DNA of 64,000 bases from DATBDN01 sp963715995 (lineage in GTDB: Bacteria; Actinomycetota; Thermoleophilia; Solirubrobacterales; Thermoleophilaceae), in NCBI GenBank assembly GCA_963715995.1, contig OY970283.1, positions 2,976,001-3,040,000 on the forward strand. Direction: 5' to 3'. The notes beneath the pieces were generated by a model that was not told where the DNA came from, ran no database searches, and worked only from the letters and a program-made list of their open reading frames with translations. Shown piece after piece: positions 15,760-23,979 of this stretch (position 1 is the stretch's first letter; each line of letters starts with the position of its first letter). Position numbers and translations under genes: made by a program.

Positions 15760-17019
15760 ATGGCCAATGAACTCCAGGTGAGCACCGGCACCGCCCTCCA
15801 GACCCGTCCCGCCGGCGACGAGACCCGCGAACTGCTCCACCTCGGCGTCGAGGAGGTCGCGGGCGTCTTCGGCGGCCTGCACGCGATCCACGGCTCGATC
15901 GCGGCGCGCGCGTTCAACTACGTGGGGCCGGCCGCTGCGCCCGTGCAATGGGTCCACGACAAGGTCGCGGGCGCCGTCTACGGCGGGCTCGGCGGCTCGG
16001 TGCGCGGCGCCGGGCGCGTGGCAGACGGCATGCTCGCGCGCCGCCCGCGCGTGGCCCAGCGCGTGGTCTCGACGACTCCGCGTGGAGCGGCGCTCGTTGC
16101 GGCGGTCAACGGCCTGATCGGCGACACGCTCGAACGCCGCCAGAGTCCCCTGCACCAGCCGATGGCCGTGCGCATGCACGGCGAGGCGCTCGACCTGACA
16201 CGCGATGCCCTGCGCGAGGCCTATCCCACAGCGGCCCCGAGAATCGCCGTCTTCCTGCACGGCCTGATGGAGACCGAGTTCTCGTGGCTGCGGGGCTCAC
16301 ACGAGAGCGGCGAGAGCTACGGCACGCTGCTCGAGCGCGAGCTCGGCATGACCCCGGTCTACGTGCGCTACAACAGCGGCCGCCACATCTCCGAGAACGG
16401 GCGCTCGCTGGCCGACCTGGTCGAGGAGCTCGTGGCGAACTGGCCGGTGCCGGCTGCCGAGGTCGTGCTGATCGGGCACTCGATGGGCGGCCTGATCGCC
16501 CGCAGCGGCGCCTACCAGGCCGACGCCGACCGGCTCGTCTGGCCGACCCTCGTGAAGCGGATCGTCTCGATCGGCACACCGCACATGGGCGCCCCGCTCG
16601 AGCAGTTCGTGCACTACGCAAGCGCCGGGCTGGCCGTGCTTCCCGAGACGCGCCCATTCAGCCGCTACCTGCGCCGGCGCAGCGGCGGCATCCGCGACCT
16701 GCGCCAGGGCTCACTCGTGGACGACGACTGGCGCGACCGCGACCCCGACGTGCTCCGCGCGGAGGCCTGCGCCGAGGTGCCGCTGCTCACCGGCGTGACG
16801 CATTGCTTCGTGACGGCGACGATCACGCGCAGCCCGCGCCACCCGCTCGGACGGCTGGTCGGCGACTACCTGGTGCTCCAGGCGAGCGGCTCAGGCCGCA
16901 GCCGCAGCCGCCGGATCGGCTTCGAGGAGGAGTACGGCCACCACGTGGGCGGCGCGCACCACTTCGCGCTGCTGAACCACCCGGCGGTCTACGACAAGCT
17001 GCGCGCCTGGCTCAGCTAG
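15760..17019 (+). CDS. Alpha/beta-hydrolase lipase/esterase (PGAP1/GPI-deacylase-like)
   Basis: A 419-residue protein from ATG 15760 (GTG 15742 sits inside the operator-like motif and is less likely). An N-terminal Ala/Gly-rich region of about 150 residues precedes the hydrolase core: VFLHGLMETEFSW (oxyanion region), LIGHSMGGLIARS (nucleophile Ser), SIGTPHMGAPLEQF, and a late histidine in HHFALLNHP. These match PGAP1/LipA-like triacylglycerol lipases. No evident signal peptide. Its stop codon is shared with the convergent hydrolase through CTAG. With the nearby desaturase operon carrying the same operator-like motif, a role in membrane or storage lipid turnover is plausible. Confidence 0.8.
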   Translation: MANELQVSTGTALQTRPAGDETRELLHLGVEEVAGVFGGLHAIHGSIAARAFNYVGPAAAPVQWVHDKVAGAVYGGLGGSVRGAGRVADGMLARRPRVAQRVVSTTPRGAALVAAVNGLIGDTLERRQSPLHQPMAVRMHGEALDLTRDALREAYPTAAPRIAVFLHGLMETEFSWLRGSHESGESYGTLLERELGMTPVYVRYNSGRHISENGRSLADLVEELVANWPVPAAEVVLIGHSMGGLIARSGAYQADADRLVWPTLVKRIVSIGTPHMGAPLEQFVHYASAGLAVLPETRPFSRYLRRRSGGIRDLRQGSLVDDDWRDRDPDVLRAEACAEVPLLTGVTHCFVTATITRSPRHPLGRLVGDYLVLQASGSGRSRSRRIGFEEEYGHHVGGAHHFALLNHPAVYDKLRAWLS

Positions 17020-18869
17020 CGCCAGTCAGGCGCCAGCGTGTAGCCCTGCGGCACGACCTTCGGCCGTGGCGCCTTGACCTCACCGTCGCCCGGCTTCTCG
17101 AGCGTCGGCAGCCGCAGGTCCAGGTGCGCGATCTGCATCGGCGTCTGACCCTGCGACGGGCGCGCGTAAGGCGAGTCGGATGTCAGCAGCTCGAGCTTGA
17201 TGTGGTGCCCCGCCTTGAAGTACCAGGCCGACGGGTGCAGCTGGAAGACCTGGTGCTCGCCGTAGCTGTTCCAGTCCGGCCGGAACAGGCCGCGGGCGAC
17301 GAGCGTCTCGGTGCCGTCCGGCGAGATGTCGAGCAGCCGCGCCGCCAGCTGGTTGTTCGGCGAGGTCGACTGGATGTCCGCGAGGATTGTCGGCGCGCCC
17401 ATCAGCGTGAAGCCGGTGGTCGCGACGTAGTGGCGGTAGACGGCCGTGCCCGGGAAATCCTGATCCTTCGGCTTGGCGCACGCGCCATCGCCCGCGATCG
17501 GGTCGAACGCGCGGCCGGCCTGCGGGTCGCCGCCCGAGAAGACGGTCTGCGCGGGGTCTGAGTCCATGCGCACCTCGCCCGGCTGGATGTCGGCCCAGTT
17601 GTCCGCGCTGTAGGGGCCGCCGGAGGCGCCGCTGCAGGTCTTCGTGAGCACCTGCACGCCGCCGAAGGGCTTCTTGCCGGAGCCCTTCAGGTAGTAGTTG
17701 AAGAACGCGTGCTGGCGCGCGGCGAGCACGGCCAGGTCGGCTGCCTTGTTCTGCCCGCGCGCGTGGCCGTAGTCGAGGAACTCGAGCCCGACGAACGCCT
17801 TCGGGAAGTCAGCCTTGGTCCGGTTGTAGAAGCGCAGCGCCTCGTCGACCGGGAACAGGTCGTCGGTCCAGCCGTTCGAGATCAGGAGCGGCGCCGGCGC
17901 CGTGGTGGGATCGATGTAGTACGAGGAGTGGTGCTGCTCGATCTCCGAGAGCACGCTCGTGGTCAGCGGGTTCTGGTCGTACGGCTCGCCCGCTGAGGTC
18001 TCGAGGAACCAGCTGTAGAGGTCGGCGTCGGGGTCGGTCTGCGGCGGCGTGTAGTTCGACGTAGCAAGGCCGGTACCGAAGAGGCCGGCCACGAACGACG
18101 TCTTCTGCACGCCCACGCGGCTGCCGTAGCCATCGGGGGAGGTCGCGTAGTCGAGCGTGCGGCCGTTCGGCATCAGAGAGTTCGCAAGATCGGTCCAGGG
18201 AATCTCGGGCGCAGCTGCCGCAAGCGCGATGCGCTTGTGCGACTTGGGCGTCTGCCACGGCGCGTAGGTGCCGCCGGGAAGCATGATCCGGTCCTTCAGC
18301 GCGGCGAGCGCCATCGACAGGCCGCCGCCGTAGGACCCGCCCGTCGCTCCGATGTGCTTGCGGTCCACCAGCATCGCCGTGCCGGGTCCGACTGGCTCGT
18401 CGGCCAGGTCGGCCATGAACGTCTGGGCGTCACGCACCTCATAGCGCGTGTCCATCAGGTGGTTGTAGCCCTTCTGGGCGCAGGCCTGGGCTTCGGTCAG
18501 GCGCGTTGTGCTCTCGCCGCCGCAGGAGTCGCCCCAGCCGCGATCGCTCATCGTGAAGACGGCGTAGCCGCGCTGGGCCCACGGCGCAGTCGAGCCGATG
18601 CCGAGCTTCGAGCCGCCCCAGCCGTGGAACATGCCGAGCAGCGGGTAGTTGCCGTCGGTGCCGCTCGCGGGCGCCGCCGGCAGCGTCACGTTCACGTCGA
18701 TCGGCGCGCCGTCGAAGCTGTGCACGATGCCGCTGCACTGGCGCACGCCGCCCTGGTCGGGCTGCGCGACGCACGGGACCCCGCCGAGGACGGAGTCGAC
18801 CTTCGCCTGGGCGCTGGTCGCGGTTGCGAGGGTGACGAGGATGGTGAGTGCGAGCGTCCGTGTCTTCAC
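17016..18869 (-). CDS. Secreted CocE/NonD (S15-type) hydrolase
   Basis: A 617-residue secreted protein with a signal peptide (LALTILVTLATATSAQA). The catalytic domain contains FHGWGGSK, MSDRGWGDSCGG, the nucleophile elbow GGSYGG and SNGWTDDLFPVDEALRF with its aspartate. A C-terminal carbohydrate-binding-like jelly roll (YFKAGHHIKLELLTS) follows. The family includes X-Pro dipeptidyl-peptidases, cocaine esterase and cephalosporin acylases. This is one of three paralogous-type secreted hydrolases in the window, but it lacks the Lys/Ala tail of the one at 12440. Tail-to-tail with the lipase (4-bp overlap) and divergent from the reductase operon. Confidence 0.85.
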   Translation of the reverse strand: MKTRTLALTILVTLATATSAQAKVDSVLGGVPCVAQPDQGGVRQCSGIVHSFDGAPIDVNVTLPAAPASGTDGNYPLLGMFHGWGGSKLGIGSTAPWAQRGYAVFTMSDRGWGDSCGGESTTRLTEAQACAQKGYNHLMDTRYEVRDAQTFMADLADEPVGPGTAMLVDRKHIGATGGSYGGGLSMALAALKDRIMLPGGTYAPWQTPKSHKRIALAAAAPEIPWTDLANSLMPNGRTLDYATSPDGYGSRVGVQKTSFVAGLFGTGLATSNYTPPQTDPDADLYSWFLETSAGEPYDQNPLTTSVLSEIEQHHSSYYIDPTTAPAPLLISNGWTDDLFPVDEALRFYNRTKADFPKAFVGLEFLDYGHARGQNKAADLAVLAARQHAFFNYYLKGSGKKPFGGVQVLTKTCSGASGGPYSADNWADIQPGEVRMDSDPAQTVFSGGDPQAGRAFDPIAGDGACAKPKDQDFPGTAVYRHYVATTGFTLMGAPTILADIQSTSPNNQLAARLLDISPDGTETLVARGLFRPDWNSYGEHQVFQLHPSAWYFKAGHHIKLELLTSDSPYARPSQGQTPMQIAHLDLRLPTLEKPGDGEVKAPRPKVVPQGYTLAPDWR

Positions 18870-18922
18870 ACCGCGTAAACGCGATGGGGCCGCCGTAACT
18901 GACGCGGCCGCCTGAGACCTTT

Positions 18923-18935
18923 ACACCAAATGGTG
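18923..18935. promoter_or_regulatory. Operator-like motif, copy 2 (ACACCAAATGGTG)
   Basis: ACACCAAATGGTG is a dyad (CACC-AAAT-GGTG) 15 bp before the GTG 18951 start of the ferredoxin reductase. Its reverse complement differs at one base from the motif at 15736-15748. The in-frame ATG at 18930 lies inside it, one reason for preferring GTG 18951. It also sits in the shared promoter region with the divergent hydrolase gene at 17016. Confidence 0.45.
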
Positions 18936-18950
18936 CTACCGTCCGCCGCC

Positions 18951-20045
18951 GTGCCGGAGAGGGGGGCAAAACCGAACGTCCCCAAGTTGCGGAAGGCCGC
19001 TCTGAGAGCCGTCTCTGCCCTGAGTTCGCCGCTGCTCCCGGACGACTACCTGGAGCTGATCAACCCGCTCTGGTCCACGCGCGAGCTGCGCGGCAAGGTC
19101 GAGGAGGTCCGGCACGAGACCGAGAACGCCGCAACCGTGCTGATCCGCCCTGGCTACGACTGGCCCGGCCACGAGCCCGGTCAGTACGTGCGCATCGGAG
19201 TCGACATCGACGGCCGCCGTCACTGGCGCGCGTATTCGCTCACCTCGGAGCCTGAGCGCGAGGACGGCTGGATCTCGATCACCGTCAAAGCGGTCGACAC
19301 CGGAACGGTCTCCTCCTACCTGGTGCGCAACGGGCGTCCCGGCTACATCGTCGGACTGGGTGGCGTGGAGGGCGACTTCGTGCTGCCCGAGAAGCTGCCG
19401 GAGAAGCTGCTGTTCGTGAGCGCCGGCAGCGGCATCACGCCGATCATGTCGATGCTGCGCAGCCTCGACCGCGGTGAGATGGGCGACGTCGTCATCCTGC
19501 ACTCCGCCCGCCACACCGACGACGTGATCTTCGGACCCGAGCTGCGTGAGCTCGCGAAGAAGCACAAGCGCTTCAAGCTGCACGAGCAGCTGACGAAGGA
19601 GGCCGGGCGGATGAAGCCCGGCGACCTCGAGCGGCTGTGCCCCGACTGGAAGGAGCGCGAGCTCTTCATCTCCGGCCCGGCCGAGATGCTCGACGCGTTC
19701 GAGGAGTTCTACGAACAGCACGGCTGCCGCGAGCAGATGCAGATGGAGCGCTTCCAGCCGAAGCTCGACGGCGGCGGCGAGGCCGGCGAGGGCGGCTCGA
19801 TCAAGTTCTTGAAGTCCGACGCCGAGGCCGAGTCGGACGGCACCAAGCCCATCCTCGTGGCCGGCGAAGACGCCGGCCTGGATTTGCCCTACGGATGCCG
19901 GGAAGGCATCTGCCACACCTGTGTCGGTGAGCTCGTCTCCGGCCGGGTCAGAGACCTGCGCAGCGGCAAGGTCTATGGAAACGAAGGCGAGCAGATCCGG
20001 ACGTGCATCAGCGCGCCGGAAGGACCAGTGGAGATAAAGCTATGA
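18951..20045 (+). CDS. Ferredoxin-NADP+ reductase-type electron donor to desaturase
   Basis: A 364-residue three-domain reductase (364 from GTG 18951; 371 if ATG 18930 is used). The FAD domain has HWRAYSLTSEP (RxYS). The NAD(P) domain has SAGSGITPIMSMLRSL and ELFISGPAEML. The C-terminal plant-type [2Fe-2S] domain has YGCREGICHTC and IRTC, supplying all four cysteines. The architecture matches the mycobacterial oxidoreductase Rv3230c, which passes electrons from NADPH to the DesA3 desaturase. The desaturase gene follows with an ATGA overlap, so the pair should work as one complex at the membrane. Confidence 0.9.
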   Translation: MPERGAKPNVPKLRKAALRAVSALSSPLLPDDYLELINPLWSTRELRGKVEEVRHETENAATVLIRPGYDWPGHEPGQYVRIGVDIDGRRHWRAYSLTSEPEREDGWISITVKAVDTGTVSSYLVRNGRPGYIVGLGGVEGDFVLPEKLPEKLLFVSAGSGITPIMSMLRSLDRGEMGDVVILHSARHTDDVIFGPELRELAKKHKRFKLHEQLTKEAGRMKPGDLERLCPDWKERELFISGPAEMLDAFEEFYEQHGCREQMQMERFQPKLDGGGEAGEGGSIKFLKSDAEAESDGTKPILVAGEDAGLDLPYGCREGICHTCVGELVSGRVRDLRSGKVYGNEGEQIRTCISAPEGPVEIKL

Positions 20046-21436
20046 CCGCACCGGTGGCCGCCCACCCTTCGTCGGACACGACGAACTCTGACAACCCGCT
20101 TCACAAGCTCTCCGACGAGCAGATCGAGGAGCTCGGCAAGCTCTTCGACGAGCTTCACGAACAGGTCAAAGATGACCTCGGCCAGCGCGATGCCGACTAC
20201 ATCCGTGGCGTGATCTCGTTGCAGCGCAAGCTCGCGCTCCAGGGCCGGGCTGCGCTCGTTCCGGCGCGCTACAGGGCCGGGTGGCTGATCGGCACGACGC
20301 TGCTGTCGGCGGCCAAGATCCTCGAGAACATGGAGATCGGCCACAACGTCCTGCACGGCCAGTGGGACTGGATGAACGACCCGGTGATCAACTCGCAGGC
20401 GTGGGACTGGGACACCGCCTCGACGGCCGAGGCGTGGCGGCACTCGCACAACTACATCCACCACACCTACACGAACATCCTCGGCAAGGACAAGGATCTC
20501 GGCTACGAGATCATGCGCATCGACCCGAGCCAGAAGTGGCATCCGGTCTACCTGATGCAGCCGGTCTACAACGTCATGTTGATGCTGCTGTTCGAGTGGG
20601 GCGTGGCGTTCCACGACATGGACCTCGAAGCGATCCGCCGCGGTGAGAAGTCGCACAAGGAGGCGCTCCAGGATCTGAAGGGCATCGCGGGCAAGGCACG
20701 CGCCCAGATCATCAAGGACTACGTGGGCTGGCCCCTGGTCAGCGCGGCGCTGATGACCGGCGGCGACTACGTGGCCGAGCGCTTCGGCGGGCGGCGCGCG
20801 AAGGCGCGCCGCGTTTCGCAGCGTCTGCGCCGGCGACAGAACCCGTCGCAGCGCCAGGCGCTGATCGAGTCGTTCACGCACAACTACAAGTCGACGGTGA
20901 CCGCGAACGCGGTGGCCAATCTCATCCGCAACGTCTGGTCCTACGCGATCATCTTCTGCGGCCACTTCCCCGACCAGGCCTACGTCTTCACGCCGGACGA
21001 GACCGAGGAGGAGTCGACGGGGGCGCGCTACGTGCGCCAGCTGCTCGGCGCCTGCAACATCGAGGGCGGCTCGATGTTCCACCTGGCGAGCGGCAACCTG
21101 GGCTATCAGGTGGAGCACCACCTGTTCCCCGACATGCCGTCGACCCGCTACGCCGAGATCGCGCCGAAGGTGCGCGAGATCGCCGAGCGCTATGAGCTGC
21201 CCTACAACACCGGCCCGTTCTTCAAGCAGCTCGGGATGGTGCAGCGCACGATCCTGCGGCTGGCGTTCCCGGGCGGCAAGCAGCGCCCCAAGCCAGGCGC
21301 CTACCGCGGCGAGCTGAACAAGTCAGCGATCAAGAACGAAAACGAGCGCAGCGGCCTTTCGCGCGAGGGCTACGTGTCCAAGCGCCAGCAGGCCGAGCAG
21401 GAAAGCGCGAACGGGTCCGCGAACGGCTCGAGCTAG
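20042..21436 (+). CDS. Membrane acyl-CoA desaturase (DesA3-like)
   Basis: A 464-residue integral-membrane di-iron desaturase. The three histidine boxes are present: GHNVLH, HSHNYIHH and QVEHHLFP. Hydrophobic segments flank the boxes. Mycobacterial DesA3 introduces a delta-9 double bond into stearoyl-CoA; the same reaction is likely, the exact position inferred. ATG 20042 overlaps the reductase stop (ATGA), so the frame extension to 20003 is not needed. The C-terminus after about residue 410 is polar and rich in Gln, Asn and Ser. The stop codon is shared, as CTAG, with the convergent small coiled-coil gene. Confidence 0.92.
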   Translation: MTAPVAAHPSSDTTNSDNPLHKLSDEQIEELGKLFDELHEQVKDDLGQRDADYIRGVISLQRKLALQGRAALVPARYRAGWLIGTTLLSAAKILENMEIGHNVLHGQWDWMNDPVINSQAWDWDTASTAEAWRHSHNYIHHTYTNILGKDKDLGYEIMRIDPSQKWHPVYLMQPVYNVMLMLLFEWGVAFHDMDLEAIRRGEKSHKEALQDLKGIAGKARAQIIKDYVGWPLVSAALMTGGDYVAERFGGRRAKARRVSQRLRRRQNPSQRQALIESFTHNYKSTVTANAVANLIRNVWSYAIIFCGHFPDQAYVFTPDETEEESTGARYVRQLLGACNIEGGSMFHLASGNLGYQVEHHLFPDMPSTRYAEIAPKVREIAERYELPYNTGPFFKQLGMVQRTILRLAFPGGKQRPKPGAYRGELNKSAIKNENERSGLSREGYVSKRQQAEQESANGSANGSS

Positions 21437-21747
21437 GCGGCGCCGGGACCGGCGCCCGAGAGCGGCTGCTCGACGGCGGCTTCGGGCTCGGTCGGCGTGG
21501 CCGCAGGCTCCGCGTCGTTCGCGGCGCCCTCCTCGTCGAGCTTGGCCTGGAGCTCGCGAACCCGGGCGACCTGCGCGTCGAGCTCGGGGTGCGTGATCGC
21601 GCCTGAATCAGCCAACCGGTAGGCGGTCTCGCCGAGCTCCCCGTACGCCTTCGTCAGCTCACGCTTGGTCTGGACGTCGGCGACGGTCTCGTTCGCCCGG
21701 TTGGCAGCCTGCTCGGCCGCGGCCTTTGCCTTGTCGAGAAATCCCAT
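21433..21747 (-). CDS. Small coiled-coil protein of unknown function
   Basis: A 104-residue protein beginning MGFLDKAKAAAEQAANRAN. Residues 5-75 are Ala/Glu/Gln/Lys-rich and predicted helical or coiled coil. The C-terminal 30 residues are Pro/Glu/Ala-rich and probably disordered. No cysteines, signal peptide or enzymatic motif. Tail-to-tail with the desaturase gene by a shared CTAG. It lies 12 bp after the TetR stop on the same strand as that gene's end, in the order TetR then this gene, so cotranscription is possible. Confidence 0.65.
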   Translation of the reverse strand: MGFLDKAKAAAEQAANRANETVADVQTKRELTKAYGELGETAYRLADSGAITHPELDAQVARVRELQAKLDEEGAANDAEPAATPTEPEAAVEQPLSGAGPGAA

Positions 21748-21759
21748 GGTCGTCTTCTA

Positions 21760-22374
21760 TCAAGCCGGGACGAGCTGGCGCAGCAACCAGTCCGCATGGC
21801 GCAGCAGGCGCTCGATCGGAAACTGCTCCGGGTCGCTCAGCAACAGGCGTGCGGCCTCGTCGGAGATCGACGACAGGAAACGCGCCGTGAGCTGAGGGTC
21901 GGGCGACGGCCGGTCGGGTGCGAGCCCCGGACCGACCACCTTGGCGAGCGCGGCAACGACGGCGTCGCGACCGTTCTCGACCGTCTCGCGGAGCACGTTC
22001 GGAGCGCCCTCCGGCGGCATCAGCACCAGCCGCCAGGTAACCGGGTCGGCCTCGATCGTCTCCAGGTAGGCACGGAGCGCGTCGAGCAGGGCCTCGCGCC
22101 GGCCGCCGCCCTCCGGCAGCGAGGTGAGCATGACGCTGTTGAGCGCCGCGAGCGCGCGCAGCGCCTCGCGCTCGAGCAGGGCCGCCAGCAGCGCGTCCAG
22201 ATCCTCGAAGTGGGCATAGATGACGGGCCGGGTGATGCCGGCGCGCTTTGCGATCGCCTCGATCAAGACGTCGTGGAAGCCCTGCTCCGCGACGATCGCG
22301 CGCGCGGTGTCGAGCAGCTGCTCGCGCCGCTCGGCTGCCGTCAGGCGTCTGGTCGGGGGTGTGATGGAGGTCAC
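21760..22374 (-). CDS. TetR-family transcriptional regulator
   Basis: A 204-residue repressor-type protein from GTG 22374. The N-terminal helix-turn-helix is clear: RREQLLDTARAIVAEQGF then IAKRAGITRPVIYAHFEDLD. The rest is the variable ligand-binding domain. The frame extends to 22752 but that part is antisense to the monooxygenase gene, so it is discarded. The gene is divergent from the monooxygenase-SDR operon, and the 69-bp gap contains two TTACG-type palindromes, probably its own operators. The ligand is likely a ketone or hydrophobic substrate of the operon, by inference. Confidence 0.88.
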   Translation of the reverse strand: MTSITPPTRRLTAAERREQLLDTARAIVAEQGFHDVLIEAIAKRAGITRPVIYAHFEDLDALLAALLEREALRALAALNSVMLTSLPEGGGRREALLDALRAYLETIEADPVTWRLVLMPPEGAPNVLRETVENGRDAVVAALAKVVGPGLAPDRPSPDPQLTARFLSSISDEAARLLLSDPEQFPIERLLRHADWLLRQLVPA

Positions 22375-22382
22375 AGAGAGTA

Positions 22383-22431
22383 AGGTTACGGTTCTGTAGC
22401 TTACGGGAACGTAAGTTACATCAACGTAACT
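22383..22431. promoter_or_regulatory. Paired palindromic operators between TetR and monooxygenase genes
   Basis: Two adjacent dyads: CTTACG-GGAA-CGTAAG at 22400-22415, and AGTTAC-6 bases-GTAACT at 22414-22431. A further half-site GGTTACG stands near 22385-22391. They share a (C)TTAC/GTAA(G) half-site and fill most of the divergent promoter region. This fits autoregulation by the adjacent TetR. A GGGAG ribosome binding site follows before ATG 22444. Confidence 0.6.
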
Positions 22432-22443
22432 GGGAGCGAGCGA

Positions 22444-23979
22444 ATGTACCGCCAGACAGATCTTCCATCCACCATCGGCGTCGCGATCGTCGGCTCGGGC
22501 TTCTCGGGGCTCGCCATGGCCGCCGAGCTCAAGCGTTCCGGCCGCGAGGACTTCGTCATCCTCGAGCGCGCGGACGATGTCGCGGGCACCTGGCGCGACA
22601 ACAGCTACCCGGGCTGCGCATGCGACGTGCCGAGCCACCTCTACTCGTTCAGCTTCGCTCCGAACCCGGACTGGAGCTCCACGTTCTCGCCGCAGCGCGA
22701 GATCTACGCCTACATCCGCCGCGTGGCCGAGGAGCAGGGCCTGCTCCCGCACGTGCGCTTCGGGGTCGAGGTCCAGTCAGCCGAATGGGACAACGCGGCT
22801 CAGGTCTGGCGCCTCCAGACGTCGGCCGGCCCGACCGCGGCGAGGGCGCTGGCGAGCGCCGCCGGCCCGCTCAGCGAGCCCTCGATCCCGGCCATCCCCG
22901 GCCTGAGCGACTTCAAGGGCGCGATCTTCCACTCCGCGGCCTGGGACCACGAGCATGACCTGAGCGGCGAGCGCGTGGCGGTCGTCGGCACGGGTGCGAG
23001 CGCGATCCAGTTCGTGCCGCAGATCCAGCCGAAGGTCGCTCAGCTGCATCTGTTCCAGCGCACGGCGCCGTGGATCATGCCGCGCCCCGATCGTCCGCTC
23101 ACCGGATTCGAGAAGCGCCTCTACAGGCGCTTCCCGGCTGCGCAGACCGCTATGCGCAGGGGCATCTACTGGGCGCGCGAGGTCTTCGCCATCCCGATGC
23201 TGCATCACCAGCTCGCGCGGGTGATCAAGGGCATCGCGCTTCGCCACCTGAAGCATTCCGTGAAGAACCCGGAGCTGCGCGCCAAGCTCACGCCGGGCTA
23301 CTCGCCCGGCTGCAAGCGCATCCTCGTCTCGAACGACTACCTGCCGTCGCTCGACAACCCGAATGTCGAGGTCATCAGCGACGGGATCGCTCAGGTTCGC
23401 GAGCACTCCGTCATCGACTCGAGCGGCGTCGAGCGCGAGGTCGACACGATCATCCTCGGGACCGGCTTCCACGTGACCGACCTGCCGATCGCCGACCGCG
23501 TGCGCGGGCGCGACGGGCGCACGCTCGCCGAGCACTGGGACGGGTCGCTGTCGGCGCTGCGCGGTACCACCGTCGCCGGCTTCCCGAACCTGTTCCTCGT
23601 GCTCGGGCCCAACACCGGACTCGGCCACACCTCGGTCGTCTTGATGGCCGAGGCGCAGGCCGGTTACATCCGGCGCGCGCTCGAGCACATGGACGCGGCG
23701 GGCGTGACCGCTATCGAGGCGCGTCGTGAGGCGCAGGACGCCTGGAACGACCAGATCGAGCGCAAGTCCCGGAACACGGTGTGGCTGAACGGCGGCTGCG
23801 ACAGCTGGTACATCGACCGCAACGGTAAGAACTCCACGCTCTGGCCCGACCAGACGTTCAAGTTCTTCGCGACGATGAAGCGCTTCAGGGCGTCCGAGTA
23901 CCGCGTGGTGCCGGCCACGGTCCCGGCGGTGGCTCCGGCGTCGGCGTCCACGCCCGCTCCGGCCGAGGTCCTCTCATGA
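22444..23979 (+). CDS. Flavin-containing (Baeyer-Villiger type) monooxygenase
   Basis: A 511-residue two-dinucleotide-site flavoprotein. The FAD site is GSGFSG (17-22). GTWRDNSYPGCACDVPSH follows. The Baeyer-Villiger fingerprint FxGxxxHxxxWD is present as FKGAIFHSAAWD (157-168). The NADPH site is GTGASA. Such enzymes turn ketones into esters or lactones with NADPH and O2. The SDR that follows by ATGA overlap could make the ketone from an alcohol. The C-terminal about 25 residues are Pro/Ala-rich. Controlled in all likelihood by the divergent TetR gene. Confidence 0.9.
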   Translation: MYRQTDLPSTIGVAIVGSGFSGLAMAAELKRSGREDFVILERADDVAGTWRDNSYPGCACDVPSHLYSFSFAPNPDWSSTFSPQREIYAYIRRVAEEQGLLPHVRFGVEVQSAEWDNAAQVWRLQTSAGPTAARALASAAGPLSEPSIPAIPGLSDFKGAIFHSAAWDHEHDLSGERVAVVGTGASAIQFVPQIQPKVAQLHLFQRTAPWIMPRPDRPLTGFEKRLYRRFPAAQTAMRRGIYWAREVFAIPMLHHQLARVIKGIALRHLKHSVKNPELRAKLTPGYSPGCKRILVSNDYLPSLDNPNVEVISDGIAQVREHSVIDSSGVEREVDTIILGTGFHVTDLPIADRVRGRDGRTLAEHWDGSLSALRGTTVAGFPNLFLVLGPNTGLGHTSVVLMAEAQAGYIRRALEHMDAAGVTAIEARREAQDAWNDQIERKSRNTVWLNGGCDSWYIDRNGKNSTLWPDQTFKFFATMKRFRASEYRVVPATVPAVAPASASTPAPAEVLS

